A stretch of DNA of 64,000 bases from Balneola sp. (GTDB lineage: Bacteria > Bacteroidota > Rhodothermia > Balneolales > Balneolaceae). The position numbers and the translations under genes were made by a program. Below, piece after piece: positions 45,948-55,322 of the stretch (its first letter is position 1; each line of letters opens with the position of its first letter). The stretch spans positions 124,001-188,000 of the forward strand of contig RHLJ01000001.1 in the NCBI GenBank assembly GCA_003712055.1. Direction: 5' to 3'. Below the pieces are notes generated by a model. The model saw only the letters and a program-made list of their open reading frames with translations. It made no database searches and was not told the DNA's origin.

Positions 45948-48900
45948 ATGTTTATTTATTATAACTCAGGTTCGCTATCCGAACTAATCAAACCATTATC
46001 TGACGCACTTTCTGTTCACAGAAAAAACCATCCCTTCAAAAAAACGTGGATTATTGTACAGAATAAGGAAGCGCAACAATGGTTATCGCTACAGCTCGCC
46101 AATATTTCCGGAATATCATTCAATATAGAGTACATACTTCCCTCTGAATTACTCTGGAAATTGTATAGAAAATTCGATCCCGAACTTCCCGCAATAATGC
46201 CATCTGATAGGGTACCCATGCAGTGGAAAATATTTGATCTATTAGAAGGGTATGATAGACTAAACGATTTACAACTATCTGATAATAGCACTCAAACGAA
46301 TTTTCAATTAGCAGGACAGATTGCTGATGTATTTGATCTTTATCAGCAATATCGACCAAAAATGCTTGATGCATGGGAAAGGGGGGCACTATTAAAAAAA
46401 GATGAATCAGAATTATGGCAATCAAAGCTATGGAATCAGCTTAACGATATGTGGAAAGCTGAACATGAAGGTGTTCCTACAAGGTCTAAGCTATACTTTG
46501 ATCTAAAGAGGATATTGGATCGGAATACTAGTTTGGAAATCGGGGTGGATGCGATTTTTACCTTTGGCTTATCAAGTTTTTCAGGCTCTTTTATTGATGT
46601 ACTAGAAAGTCTATCAACTCAGGTAGATGTTCATTTTTTTAGAAATGATTATGCTCAATCCAATACAGACAATGTTTCTGAAAGATTAAAAGATGAACTT
46701 GCAGTAGTAACAAGCGAAGGGAATGATCTAATACGAAATATTAAAGAAGGAGCAAGAGAGGGAGACTTTAAAGAAGTTTCATTTGAGACCTCTTCTACTT
46801 CAGTGTTTAGTCGATTAAGTACTGCAAAAGAAGAGGTGATTCCTATTAGTATTAATTCTTGTCATAGCATTAGAAGAGAAGTTGAAGTATTAAAAGATCA
46901 AATACTTTCCCATTTAGATTCTGATACGAAGCTTAACCCTGAAGACATCTTAGTTCTAGTTCCTGATATTGAAAAATACGGAGCTATGATTGAGGCAGTT
47001 TTTTCAGAAGGTTCCAATGTGCAATCAATTCATGTATATAATCCTGCTTCGGGTGTCAATAAAGCATTACTGGATTTTACTTACTTCCTTGAACTTCTAC
47101 ATACCGAGTTCAATTCGACGGATGTAATAGAGCTGCTATCAAGAATAACTTTTCAGGAAAGATTTGGATTTCAAGAAGAGGATGTATTCATCATAAAAGG
47201 TTGGATGGTCTCTAATAATATTCATCGGGGGTTAAGTATTGATGATTCTCATTACTCTATGGAAAAAGCTTCAATAAATTTCCTGAGTGGCTTTATGTTG
47301 GAAGGAGATGAATTCCAATATTTCGATGATCATGTACCTTATTCAGTTATAGATTCTACAAATGATGCTTCTTTAGCTGCTAAATTCAGTTCACTTATAC
47401 GCTTTTTGAAGAGATGGAGATCATTGATAGACTCTCCTAAAAGTTTTACTGAGTGGACTGAGCTATTGCAAGAACTAACCCGCTCACTCTATTCTGAGAA
47501 TAAAGAATTAGAAAGCGAATGGAGCTCCTTACAACACTTTATTAATACGTTAAATGAACAAGCCATCATATCTAATTCAACAAGAAGAATTGATTTTGGA
47601 TTATTTAAAAGCTGGTTGAAAAATCAGCTTAACAGCCAAAGTGCCAGTTCAACTCGGTTTGGGAGAGGGATATTAATTAGCTCTTATATTCCATATAGAG
47701 GTATTCCATTTAAATATCTCTATTTACTTGGGATGAACGAAAAGGAATTTCCTAGAAATAGTTTAAGACCTTCTTTTGATTTGATTGAAAACTACCCTGA
47801 ACCCGGAGATCGAATCAATAAAAAAGACGATAGTTTTCTTTTTTTTGAATTACTCAATAACACCCTGGAATATCTTCATATAAGCTATTTAGGTCAGGAT
47901 TTATATTCCAAAGATGAAAAACTTCCTTCGGTATTAATACAGAAACTAACCGATTTTTATCCCTCGATTTTCCTCAAGAAACATAAACTTCATGGTTTTG
48001 ATAGAGCCTATTTCGAGTCTTCAGCAAGTTATTCAGGTAGCTATAAGCAGCTTGCCGAAGAAATCTATTCTAATGATAAGAATACTTCTTTCTTCATCCA
48101 TGACTACAATTTCGAGACAGAATTATCATTTCCAATTAAGTTAGATGATATCGTTCAGTTCTTCTCTCACCCTGCCAGATATATACTTACCAGGTTATTT
48201 CAAATACGAACTCCTTTTGAGCAGCAAGAAGTAGAAGACAGGGAAGTATTTAAAATTAGTGGGCTCTCAAAGTATAAAATCGATCATTTTCTGTTTCAGG
48301 CACTTACTGATGGGCACTCTGGATCTGATCTGGAGAACTTCGTAAAAGTTTCAGGGATGGTTCCAAATGGAATTCCAGGATCAAATGATTTTAGAAGGGA
48401 AATAGAAACAATTTCTGAGTTGTTTGAATTTTGTCAGGCATATAGAAGTGAGGAGAAGATGGAATTAGGTTTTCATGATCATTTTCCTAAGTCTGGGGCC
48501 AAGTTAGAAGGAAAGATCTCTGATATATATTCAACAACAAGATTGATTATTAAACCATCCAGAGTAAAAGCGAGAGACTTAATTTCGGCCTGGATATACC
48601 ATCTGGCAATGCAAACTCTTTCGGCGAATTATCGAACAGTTATTCTCGCCAGAAATCAATATAACACGGGGAATATTGAACATTCCTTCTCTGAAGTAAA
48701 ACAAGCTAAAGCATTACTAGATCGATTGGTTGTTTATTTCCAGGATGCTTACAGTTCACCTAATCACCTGGCCTTTTTTCCGGAAAGTTCTCGAGGATAT
48801 ACTGATGCGCTTCTGAAAGGAAAAAAAAAGCCTCTTTTGGAGGGCAGAAAAACCTGGGAGGGGTCCACATATTTAGCGGGTGATGGTTCAGATTATTACA

Positions 48901-49013
48901 ATAGTCTAGTCTGGAGAGATCATGATCCTATTAATACTCCTTCATTCACAAAAAACTCCGAGCTAGTATGGAAACCTTTACTTGAACACTTAGAAAAAGA
49001 AAGTAAGGGATGA
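45948..49013 (+). CDS. recC: Exodeoxyribonuclease V gamma chain RecC
   Basis: A 1021-residue RecC, the Chi-reading subunit of RecBCD, with inactive helicase- and nuclease-like domains. The N-terminus (WIIVQNKEAQQWLSLQLA, EYILPSELLWKLYRKF) and the middle (GRGILISSYIPYRGIPFKYL followed by LLGMNEKEFPR, PSFDLIENYPEPGDR) are typical of the family. It starts 64 bp after the RHH-like gene, with no visible terminator between. Its stop overlaps the recB start (ATGA). Confidence 0.93.
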   Translation: MFIYYNSGSLSELIKPLSDALSVHRKNHPFKKTWIIVQNKEAQQWLSLQLANISGISFNIEYILPSELLWKLYRKFDPELPAIMPSDRVPMQWKIFDLLEGYDRLNDLQLSDNSTQTNFQLAGQIADVFDLYQQYRPKMLDAWERGALLKKDESELWQSKLWNQLNDMWKAEHEGVPTRSKLYFDLKRILDRNTSLEIGVDAIFTFGLSSFSGSFIDVLESLSTQVDVHFFRNDYAQSNTDNVSERLKDELAVVTSEGNDLIRNIKEGAREGDFKEVSFETSSTSVFSRLSTAKEEVIPISINSCHSIRREVEVLKDQILSHLDSDTKLNPEDILVLVPDIEKYGAMIEAVFSEGSNVQSIHVYNPASGVNKALLDFTYFLELLHTEFNSTDVIELLSRITFQERFGFQEEDVFIIKGWMVSNNIHRGLSIDDSHYSMEKASINFLSGFMLEGDEFQYFDDHVPYSVIDSTNDASLAAKFSSLIRFLKRWRSLIDSPKSFTEWTELLQELTRSLYSENKELESEWSSLQHFINTLNEQAIISNSTRRIDFGLFKSWLKNQLNSQSASSTRFGRGILISSYIPYRGIPFKYLYLLGMNEKEFPRNSLRPSFDLIENYPEPGDRINKKDDSFLFFELLNNTLEYLHISYLGQDLYSKDEKLPSVLIQKLTDFYPSIFLKKHKLHGFDRAYFESSASYSGSYKQLAEEIYSNDKNTSFFIHDYNFETELSFPIKLDDIVQFFSHPARYILTRLFQIRTPFEQQEVEDREVFKISGLSKYKIDHFLFQALTDGHSGSDLENFVKVSGMVPNGIPGSNDFRREIETISELFEFCQAYRSEEKMELGFHDHFPKSGAKLEGKISDIYSTTRLIIKPSRVKARDLISAWIYHLAMQTLSANYRTVILARNQYNTGNIEHSFSEVKQAKALLDRLVVYFQDAYSSPNHLAFFPESSRGYTDALLKGKKKPLLEGRKTWEGSTYLAGDGSDYYNSLVWRDHDPINTPSFTKNSELVWKPLLEHLEKESKG

Positions 49014-52000
49014 TGAAGCAACTCGAGTTACTTGAAGCTCCATTAGAGGGTATTAGTTTAGTAGAGGCAGGAGCCGGGACAGGTAAAACCTATAATATCG
49101 TTGGTCTTTATATAAGAGTTCTTCTTGAAAAGAAACTGATGCCCAGAAATATTTTGGTTCTTACATATACAGAAGCGGCAACATCTGAGTTGAAAACAAG
49201 ACTTAGGCGAAAACTGTCTGAGACCATAAAGGTTTTAAAAGGAGGAGATTCCGAAGATCCATTTCTAAACGAATTGATTGTAAAGTACGGATCGGCTGAT
49301 GTTGATTTTCTGGAACAAGCACTTTATTCCTTCGATGAGTCATCGGTATCAACTATTCATGGTTTTTGCCAGAAAATTTTAAAAGAAGAAAGTATTCGTT
49401 TTAACCTGCCTCATGACTTTGAAATTCTTGCTGATGATTTTGATTTATTCCAACAACAAACAGATCGTTTTTGGAGAGAGTTTGTCAGTCATTCTGAAAG
49501 CACCTTTGAGAAAGCTGTAATTAATCTCATTTATGAAAAAGGATATACTCCGGATCGTTTGTCGGGTATTGTAAGGGAAGTAATAGCTAAACCTTTTACA
49601 AAAATCGTACCCACTACTCAAAACTTGTCGTTCTATGGAGAACGATTTACAAGTCTGGAATTATCATTTTTAGCTTTAAAGAAAGCCTTTTCAGAAGAAA
49701 AAGAGCGAATAGTTCAAGTCCTTGAAGGCGATGAAGTAAATAAAAAGAAATATAGAAATGCTAAAGCCTTAGTAGAGGGGTTTAATTCCTGGCTCAACCG
49801 TGGTAGAACTCCGATAAATCCCTACGAAAAACTGTTACTTTTTGGGAGTTTCATTCATACAGAAGGCCAAGGGTTAAAGAGTGGAAAAAGAATAGATCCA
49901 TTAACTATAAGCCCATTAATAGATGCCCATCTGGAACTCTATAAATCCTTTGAAGACCTTGAACAGGCATGGATCAATGAGTCTGTAAGAAAAATATCAG
50001 AGTACTTAAGTGAAGAGAAACAGAAAAGAAATGTGCTCACTTATCAGGACTTATTGGAACATACATATCACGGATTGACAACAGATTCATCACTTTCTGA
50101 GATACTTTTAGATAAATATCCTGTGGCTCTAATAGATGAGTTCCAGGATACAGATCCGGTTCAATACTCTATTTTTTCCAGTATTTATAATAGCACCAAT
50201 ACTAAGGACTCTGTGTTATTTATGATTGGGGATCCAAAACAAGCTATCTATAGTTTTAGAGGAGCTGACGTCCATACTTATATAAAGGCAAGGGATGAAG
50301 CTCAAAAGAGCCAGCGATATTTGCTTAAAGAAAATTACCGGTCTTCTTCATTATTGATTCAATCTGTTAATGACCTTTTTACAACTCACTCAAATCCTTT
50401 TTTCTCGGAGAGAATTGAATTCAATGATGCTATTATTCCAAACCATTCGAAGCCTGACCATGCAATTCTTTCAAAGAACAATCATCCTGTTATTCCATTA
50501 CAGTTTATTGAACTTGATTGGGAGGGGTTGTCTGCTCCTGAAATAAAAAAGAATATCTCGAGAGCTGTTGCCAATGAAATAATTGAGTTGTTAGAAGGTG
50601 ATTATAACATTGACGGTAAAAGGCTTTCGTCAGAAGGGATAGCTATTCTTGTAAGAACCCATGAGCAAGCATTATTTATTCAGGATCAATTAAGCATCAA
50701 GGGCTTAAAGAGTATTATAAAAAGTAAGGAGAACGTATTTTATTCTCAGGAATCAGAAGACTTGTACCTGTTTTTGTCAGCTCTTAGAAATCCCTCATTT
50801 GAAGCAGGTCTTCGTTCGGCTTTGGCTACTGAATTGCTTGGATTTAAAAGTGAAGAACTTCACCGTTTATTGGAAGAAAATGAGAAATGGGATGAACTAT
50901 ACAATAGATTTATTGAGCTTTCGAAAACATGGAGCGAGAAAGGAATTAATAATCTCATTCAACAAGCTGATAGTCTTTTTGAGCTATTTTTAAATTATGG
51001 CCGTCTTGCAAATGCAGAAAGAAAGTTGACTAACCTTTTCCATTTGGTTGAATTATTATCGAGTGTGGAACAGAGGAATAAATACCTCCCTGATCAGCTA
51101 TTACATTACTTCAAAAAGCAAAGAGAAAGCTCATCAGGATATAGCGATGAGGAGATATTAAGGCTGGAGAGTGATGACGAGTTGATCCAAATCCTAACTA
51201 TGCACTCAAGTAAAGGGTTAGAGTTTCCTGTTGTATTTTGTCCTTATTTATGGGAAGGGGTAGACACTCAAAGAAAGCCCGTATTTTCATTTCACGATGA
51301 CGAAAAAAACTATATAGATATTGGTACTAGTGAAGATGTACAGAAAAAAAACAGGTTATCCTATCTGAAAGAATCATTAGCAGAAAGGGTAAGGCTCTCA
51401 TATGTATCACTGACAAGGGCTAAATCTGCGTGCTTTGTTATAACAGGAAATGGGAACAACTCTGAATTATCACCTCTAAATGCATTATTTGAAGGTAGCG
51501 AAGTACTTAGAAAAAGGCTTGAAGACAAAGTTGTACTTTCTCCAGCAAACTATCGCACTAAACACATTAATGAAGCCACAAACCTGACCAATATAATGCG
51601 TCAGAACTCTAGTAATACTTATAGTTTTCGTTCTTCTTATGCCAATAAAGAAGTAGAAAGTATAGAACTCGAAGAAGCTCCCAGTGCTTTAAACGTACTT
51701 GAATTTCAACGAAAGCAGATCAATAATCACTTCAGGATAAGTAGTTTTTCATCTTTAACACATGGTAATAAAGAGCATACTATTTCTGAGAAAACCGGGG
51801 CTGAATATGATAAAGAAACACCCGATTTAGATTCCGATTCAGAAGTTGTTAACAAATCACCATTTACACTCCCAAAAGGTCCAAAAATAGGGACATTATT
51901 ACACGAGATTTTTGAAGAGGTTATACAAGGAGAAAAAGCTCTAAATAATGATCTGATAACAAAACATCTCAAAAAACATCAGATCGATGAAGAGTGGAAT

Positions 52001-52555
52001 CAGGTAATATTTGATATTATAAATGGAACACTTTCCTATCCACTAATTGATGGTACATCTCTATCAGATATTCCTGAACGAGATACCCTTATAGAAATGG
52101 AATTTCATTTTCCTCATGATAAGCTGAATACAGGTAATATCTTAACATTGATAAGAGAGTCACACTCTTCTAAAGAGTTACCAGGATCAGTATATGGGTA
52201 TATGAAAGGATTTATAGATCTAATATTTAAATATGATGGGAGGTACTATATACTCGACTACAAATCTAATTATTTGGGGAATTCACTAGAGCATTATTCA
52301 CAGGAAGCTTTAAGACATGAAATCGAGGATGCAAACTACGATTTGCAGTATCATATTTATTGTGTAGCACTTCACAGAATGCTTAAAAACACACTTTCCA
52401 ATTATGATTATGACAAACATTTTGGTGGAGTATTTTATCTCTTTTTAAGAGGTATAGATCAAGAAAAGCCCGGTTCTGGAATTTTCTTCGACAAACCAAA
52501 GGCTTCAATAATTTCCAGCTTGGATAATTATTTCAAGACAGGGAGGTATGAGTAG
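49010..52555 (+). CDS. recB: Exodeoxyribonuclease V beta chain RecB
   Basis: A 1181-residue RecB, the 3'-5' helicase and nuclease subunit. Walker A is VEAGAGTGKTYNIVGLY, Walker B is VALIDEFQDTDPVQYSIF, and FMIGDPKQAIYSFRGAD, ENYRSS, MHSSKGLEFPVVF and YVSLTRAKSACFV are the SF1A motifs. The C-terminal nuclease has GTLLHEIFEEV, GFIDLIFKYDGRYYILDYKS and the Asp-x-Lys catalytic pair in DYKSN. All essential residues are visible. ATGA overlap with recC and 8-bp overlap with recD mark an operon. Confidence 0.95.
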   Translation: MMKQLELLEAPLEGISLVEAGAGTGKTYNIVGLYIRVLLEKKLMPRNILVLTYTEAATSELKTRLRRKLSETIKVLKGGDSEDPFLNELIVKYGSADVDFLEQALYSFDESSVSTIHGFCQKILKEESIRFNLPHDFEILADDFDLFQQQTDRFWREFVSHSESTFEKAVINLIYEKGYTPDRLSGIVREVIAKPFTKIVPTTQNLSFYGERFTSLELSFLALKKAFSEEKERIVQVLEGDEVNKKKYRNAKALVEGFNSWLNRGRTPINPYEKLLLFGSFIHTEGQGLKSGKRIDPLTISPLIDAHLELYKSFEDLEQAWINESVRKISEYLSEEKQKRNVLTYQDLLEHTYHGLTTDSSLSEILLDKYPVALIDEFQDTDPVQYSIFSSIYNSTNTKDSVLFMIGDPKQAIYSFRGADVHTYIKARDEAQKSQRYLLKENYRSSSLLIQSVNDLFTTHSNPFFSERIEFNDAIIPNHSKPDHAILSKNNHPVIPLQFIELDWEGLSAPEIKKNISRAVANEIIELLEGDYNIDGKRLSSEGIAILVRTHEQALFIQDQLSIKGLKSIIKSKENVFYSQESEDLYLFLSALRNPSFEAGLRSALATELLGFKSEELHRLLEENEKWDELYNRFIELSKTWSEKGINNLIQQADSLFELFLNYGRLANAERKLTNLFHLVELLSSVEQRNKYLPDQLLHYFKKQRESSSGYSDEEILRLESDDELIQILTMHSSKGLEFPVVFCPYLWEGVDTQRKPVFSFHDDEKNYIDIGTSEDVQKKNRLSYLKESLAERVRLSYVSLTRAKSACFVITGNGNNSELSPLNALFEGSEVLRKRLEDKVVLSPANYRTKHINEATNLTNIMRQNSSNTYSFRSSYANKEVESIELEEAPSALNVLEFQRKQINNHFRISSFSSLTHGNKEHTISEKTGAEYDKETPDLDSDSEVVNKSPFTLPKGPKIGTLLHEIFEEVIQGEKALNNDLITKHLKKHQIDEEWNQVIFDIINGTLSYPLIDGTSLSDIPERDTLIEMEFHFPHDKLNTGNILTLIRESHSSKELPGSVYGYMKGFIDLIFKYDGRYYILDYKSNYLGNSLEHYSQEALRHEIEDANYDLQYHIYCVALHRMLKNTLSNYDYDKHFGGVFYLFLRGIDQEKPGSGIFFDKPKASIISSLDNYFKTGRYE

Positions 52556-54299
52556 ATTATTAACTACCATAGAAGCTCAAGTGATAAATGGTGAAAGAAG
52601 TCTAATTCAACTTGAGTTTCTCCATTATCTGCATTCTAGATTCCAAAGTGAAGATAAAGAGGAGGGAGCGTTAATATGTGCCTTGTATTGTATAAAGAAA
52701 AATGAAGAGGGACATATCTGCATTTACCTAAATGGACTAGCCGATGATTTAGATTTTTTTGAATCTTTTTCGGGTACACCACTATCCACCAATGATTTGA
52801 AAGAAGCATGTAAAAATTCAAATTTCATTGGTAAACCAGGAGACTTTACACCTCTTATCCTTAGTAATGACCAGATTTATCTCCAGAAGTTTTGGAACTA
52901 TGAAAATGAACTTATCAACTGGTTATTGACTAAGTCTGGGTTCGAACATTCTCTGTCAGATGAAGTGTTAGAATATTTAGAGAAGCTTTTCGGAGATGAT
53001 TCGAAGCAAAACAATTACCAGTATCTGGCAACAAAATTGGTATTCCTAAAAGACTTTGTAGTAATAACTGGCTCGCCAGGTACCGGCAAAACATATACAA
53101 TCAAGAAAATTGTTAGAGCTCTGTTGGATCAGAACCCGGATTTGAATATTGCTTTTGCTGCTCCAACCGGAAAAGCCGCAGATCGAATGAATCAATCGTT
53201 AGTTGATTTTTCTGAGGAGTTTCAAATACCTCGTGCAACAACAATTCATAAGCTTCTAGCCATTGGATTTAGACCTGGAAGAACCTCTTATAAAAAGGAA
53301 TTATTAGATATTGATGTACTAATCATTGATGAAGCATCTATGCTGGATCTATCCCTATGGATACAAATGATTCGAGCTTTACCAGATTCGTGTAAATTGA
53401 TTGCTTTAGGAGATAAAAACCAGCTCGCTTCTGTAGAGGCAGGTTCAATACTTGGAGATATTTGCTTTGATAATGACAATACTTTCTCTTCTGGTTTAAG
53501 TAACAAAATAGAAAATAAGCAAGTTGGTAATTCTACTAACAAACTTAACGATTCAATTATAGAGCTTACTAAAAGTCATCGTTTTGAGGATTCTTCAGGT
53601 ATAGCAGAACTGGCTGAGGCTATTAAAACCGAAAATACAGGGCTGGTACTTGATCTGCTACATTCGTCTGAATATCCCCAACTCTTAATGAGTGAAGTAA
53701 ATTCTGAAGGGCTAGATTTAGTACTCCAGGATTATGGAATCACTCATTTTGATGATTTTGTTAAGTCTGGACACTTGTTTGAAGTGTTAAACAAAAAGAA
53801 AATCCTCTGCGCTTTTAAGCAAGGTCCATTTGGATCAGATTCAATTAATAATCTCATAGAAACTGAGATAAAAAGTCATTACAAGATACCAGCTTATCAG
53901 AACTGGTACGAAGGGAGGCCAATACTTATAACAAGGAACAATAATCTCCTGAAGGTTTACAATGGAGAGGTGGGTTATGTATCCACAGACTTTAAAACTA
54001 AAAACCAAATACTAAACTTTGAGAATAGACCCGGATTGTCATTCTTGATTTCCAGACTTAATGATATTGAATCAGCATTTGCGCTAACGATTCATAAAAG
54101 CCAGGGTTCGGAATATGATCATGTAGCTATTGTTCTTGGAAATACAGAAAACCAATTGCTCTCAAAACAACTTTTATATACAGCTGTAACAAGAGCGCGT
54201 AAAAGTGTTCTTGTTATTGGTAACCAAGAAATTATAAAAAGTACAATAGAAAAATCTGCTGTTCGAAGAAGTGGAATAAGGCAAAAAATCACCTTTTAA
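52548..54299 (+). CDS. recD: Exodeoxyribonuclease V alpha chain RecD
   Basis: A 583-residue RecD, the 5'-3' helicase of RecBCD. Walker A is VITGSPGTGKTYTIKKIV, Walker B is LIIDEASMLDLSLW, motif III is ALGDKNQLASVEAGSILGD. The C-terminal ALTIHKSQGSEYDHVAIVLG and YTAVTRARKSVLVIG are motifs V and VI. The length is typical of RecD, not the longer RecD2. The GC-poor codons match recB and recC. A strong terminator follows. Confidence 0.95.
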   Translation: MSRLLTTIEAQVINGERSLIQLEFLHYLHSRFQSEDKEEGALICALYCIKKNEEGHICIYLNGLADDLDFFESFSGTPLSTNDLKEACKNSNFIGKPGDFTPLILSNDQIYLQKFWNYENELINWLLTKSGFEHSLSDEVLEYLEKLFGDDSKQNNYQYLATKLVFLKDFVVITGSPGTGKTYTIKKIVRALLDQNPDLNIAFAAPTGKAADRMNQSLVDFSEEFQIPRATTIHKLLAIGFRPGRTSYKKELLDIDVLIIDEASMLDLSLWIQMIRALPDSCKLIALGDKNQLASVEAGSILGDICFDNDNTFSSGLSNKIENKQVGNSTNKLNDSIIELTKSHRFEDSSGIAELAEAIKTENTGLVLDLLHSSEYPQLLMSEVNSEGLDLVLQDYGITHFDDFVKSGHLFEVLNKKKILCAFKQGPFGSDSINNLIETEIKSHYKIPAYQNWYEGRPILITRNNNLLKVYNGEVGYVSTDFKTKNQILNFENRPGLSFLISRLNDIESAFALTIHKSQGSEYDHVAIVLGNTENQLLSKQLLYTAVTRARKSVLVIGNQEIIKSTIEKSAVRRSGIRQKITF

Positions 54300-54326
54300 A
54301 TTCAGCAAAAATATTTACACAAAAAA

Positions 54327-54360
54327 AACCGCTACATATACTGCACTGTAGCGGTTATTT
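54327..54360. terminator. Bidirectional terminator after recD
   Basis: The stem AACCGCTACA / TGTAGCGGTT (10 bp perfect) has an A-run on the left and TATTTGTG on the right, so it may work from both strands between recD and the convergent FKBP gene. Confidence 0.75.
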
Positions 54361-54392
54361 GTGTACCCCGAAAAGCCAACGTATTCAAAGCT

Positions 54393-54423
54393 GGGCAGTT
54401 GATAGCTGCCCTTCTTTCTTTTT
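54393..54423 (+). terminator. Second terminator-like hairpin after recD
   Basis: GGGCAG-TTGATAG-CTGCCC (54393-54411) is followed by TTCTTTCTTTTTC. It may back up the first terminator. Confidence 0.55.
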
Positions 54424-54507
54424 CAAATATGCGACTTAAACCCGATAGTTCTATATAGAACTTATTAATAAGAGTTAGGGATTTTTAATTAGTCACTCTA
54501 ACGAAAC

Positions 54508-55209
54508 TTATCGTTGTCTTACTTCTAGTAACTCTACTTTAAATATGATTGCGTCATTTGGTTTAATGGCACCTCCTGGTCTTGGATTATCCCTGTAGGC
54601 AAGTTCGGTTGGTATATATAGCATATATGATGCCCCTTCACTCATAAGACCTACACCTTCAATCCATCCGGGAATTACAGCTCCTAATACAAATTCAGCA
54701 GGCTGGCCACCATCATAACTCGAATCGAAAACAGTTCCATCAATAAGTGTTCCTTCATAGTGAACAACAACAGTATCCTGAGAAGTAGGTTGAATGCCTG
54801 TTCCTTCTCTTAGAACTTTGTATTGAAGACCAGAAGGGGTTTCAATTACTCCTTCTTTGGTTCTGTTCTCTTCAAAAAAGATTCTTGCTTCTTCATCATT
54901 TTCGAGTTTGATCTTATCAAGAAGATAATCTCCAAAACGTTGGAACAGTAATTGTAAATTTGCTTCATTCAGCTTAGAATCTTCTCCTTCTAATCCATCC
55001 TGAAAACCTGATAGAAATATTTCTATGTCAACATCGGGAAAGCCTTGAGTAGATAATTGCTTGCCATTTTGAAAACCTAAGGCATAGCTGACGCTGTCAG
55101 GCATTGTATTAAGTTCCGAATTAGGAATAATACTATTTTCGGGTTGTGAGCAGGCAGTAACAGCGAAGAATGCTGATAGAATGAATATGAATAGTCTTTT
55201 ATTGAACAT
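54508..55209 (-). CDS. FKBP-type peptidyl-prolyl isomerase lipoprotein (FkpA-like)
   Basis: A 233-residue lipoprotein; the ATG at 55209 (MFNKRLFIFILSAFF) gives lipobox AVTACSQ, while an earlier in-frame ATG at 55263 would bury it. The N-terminal dimerisation domain (SYALGFQNGKQLSTQGFPDV, LLQRFGDYL) is that of FkpA/Mip-type isomerases. The FKBP domain follows: VVVHYEGTLIDGTVFDSS, FVLGAVIPGWIEGVGLMSEG, YIPTELAYRDNPRPGG. It assists folding of outer-membrane or periplasmic proteins. Confidence 0.93.
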   Translation of the reverse strand: MFNKRLFIFILSAFFAVTACSQPENSIIPNSELNTMPDSVSYALGFQNGKQLSTQGFPDVDIEIFLSGFQDGLEGEDSKLNEANLQLLFQRFGDYLLDKIKLENDEEARIFFEENRTKEGVIETPSGLQYKVLREGTGIQPTSQDTVVVHYEGTLIDGTVFDSSYDGGQPAEFVLGAVIPGWIEGVGLMSEGASYMLYIPTELAYRDNPRPGGAIKPNDAIIFKVELLEVRQR

Positions 55210-55284
55210 CGGATTGGTTATGCTTAAAAATTGGCGAAAAAGATAGCTAAAAAAGCTAATCAAAACACTTTAGTTACTTCTGTG

Positions 55285-55292
55285 TATATTTG
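55285..55292 (+). promoter_or_regulatory. Candidate -7 promoter element of the DEAD-box gene
   Basis: TATATTTG is an exact TAnnTTTG match, about 30 nt before the TTG start at 55323. There is no clear -33 box. Confidence 0.45.
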
Positions 55293-55322
55293 CCCAGCAA
55301 TTAAATTTATATATAAAGTACA

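Noticed and set aside
44870-54299. Defence island around recBCD
   Set aside because: No restriction, toxin, abortive-infection or nuclease-effector gene accompanies the RecBCD genes.
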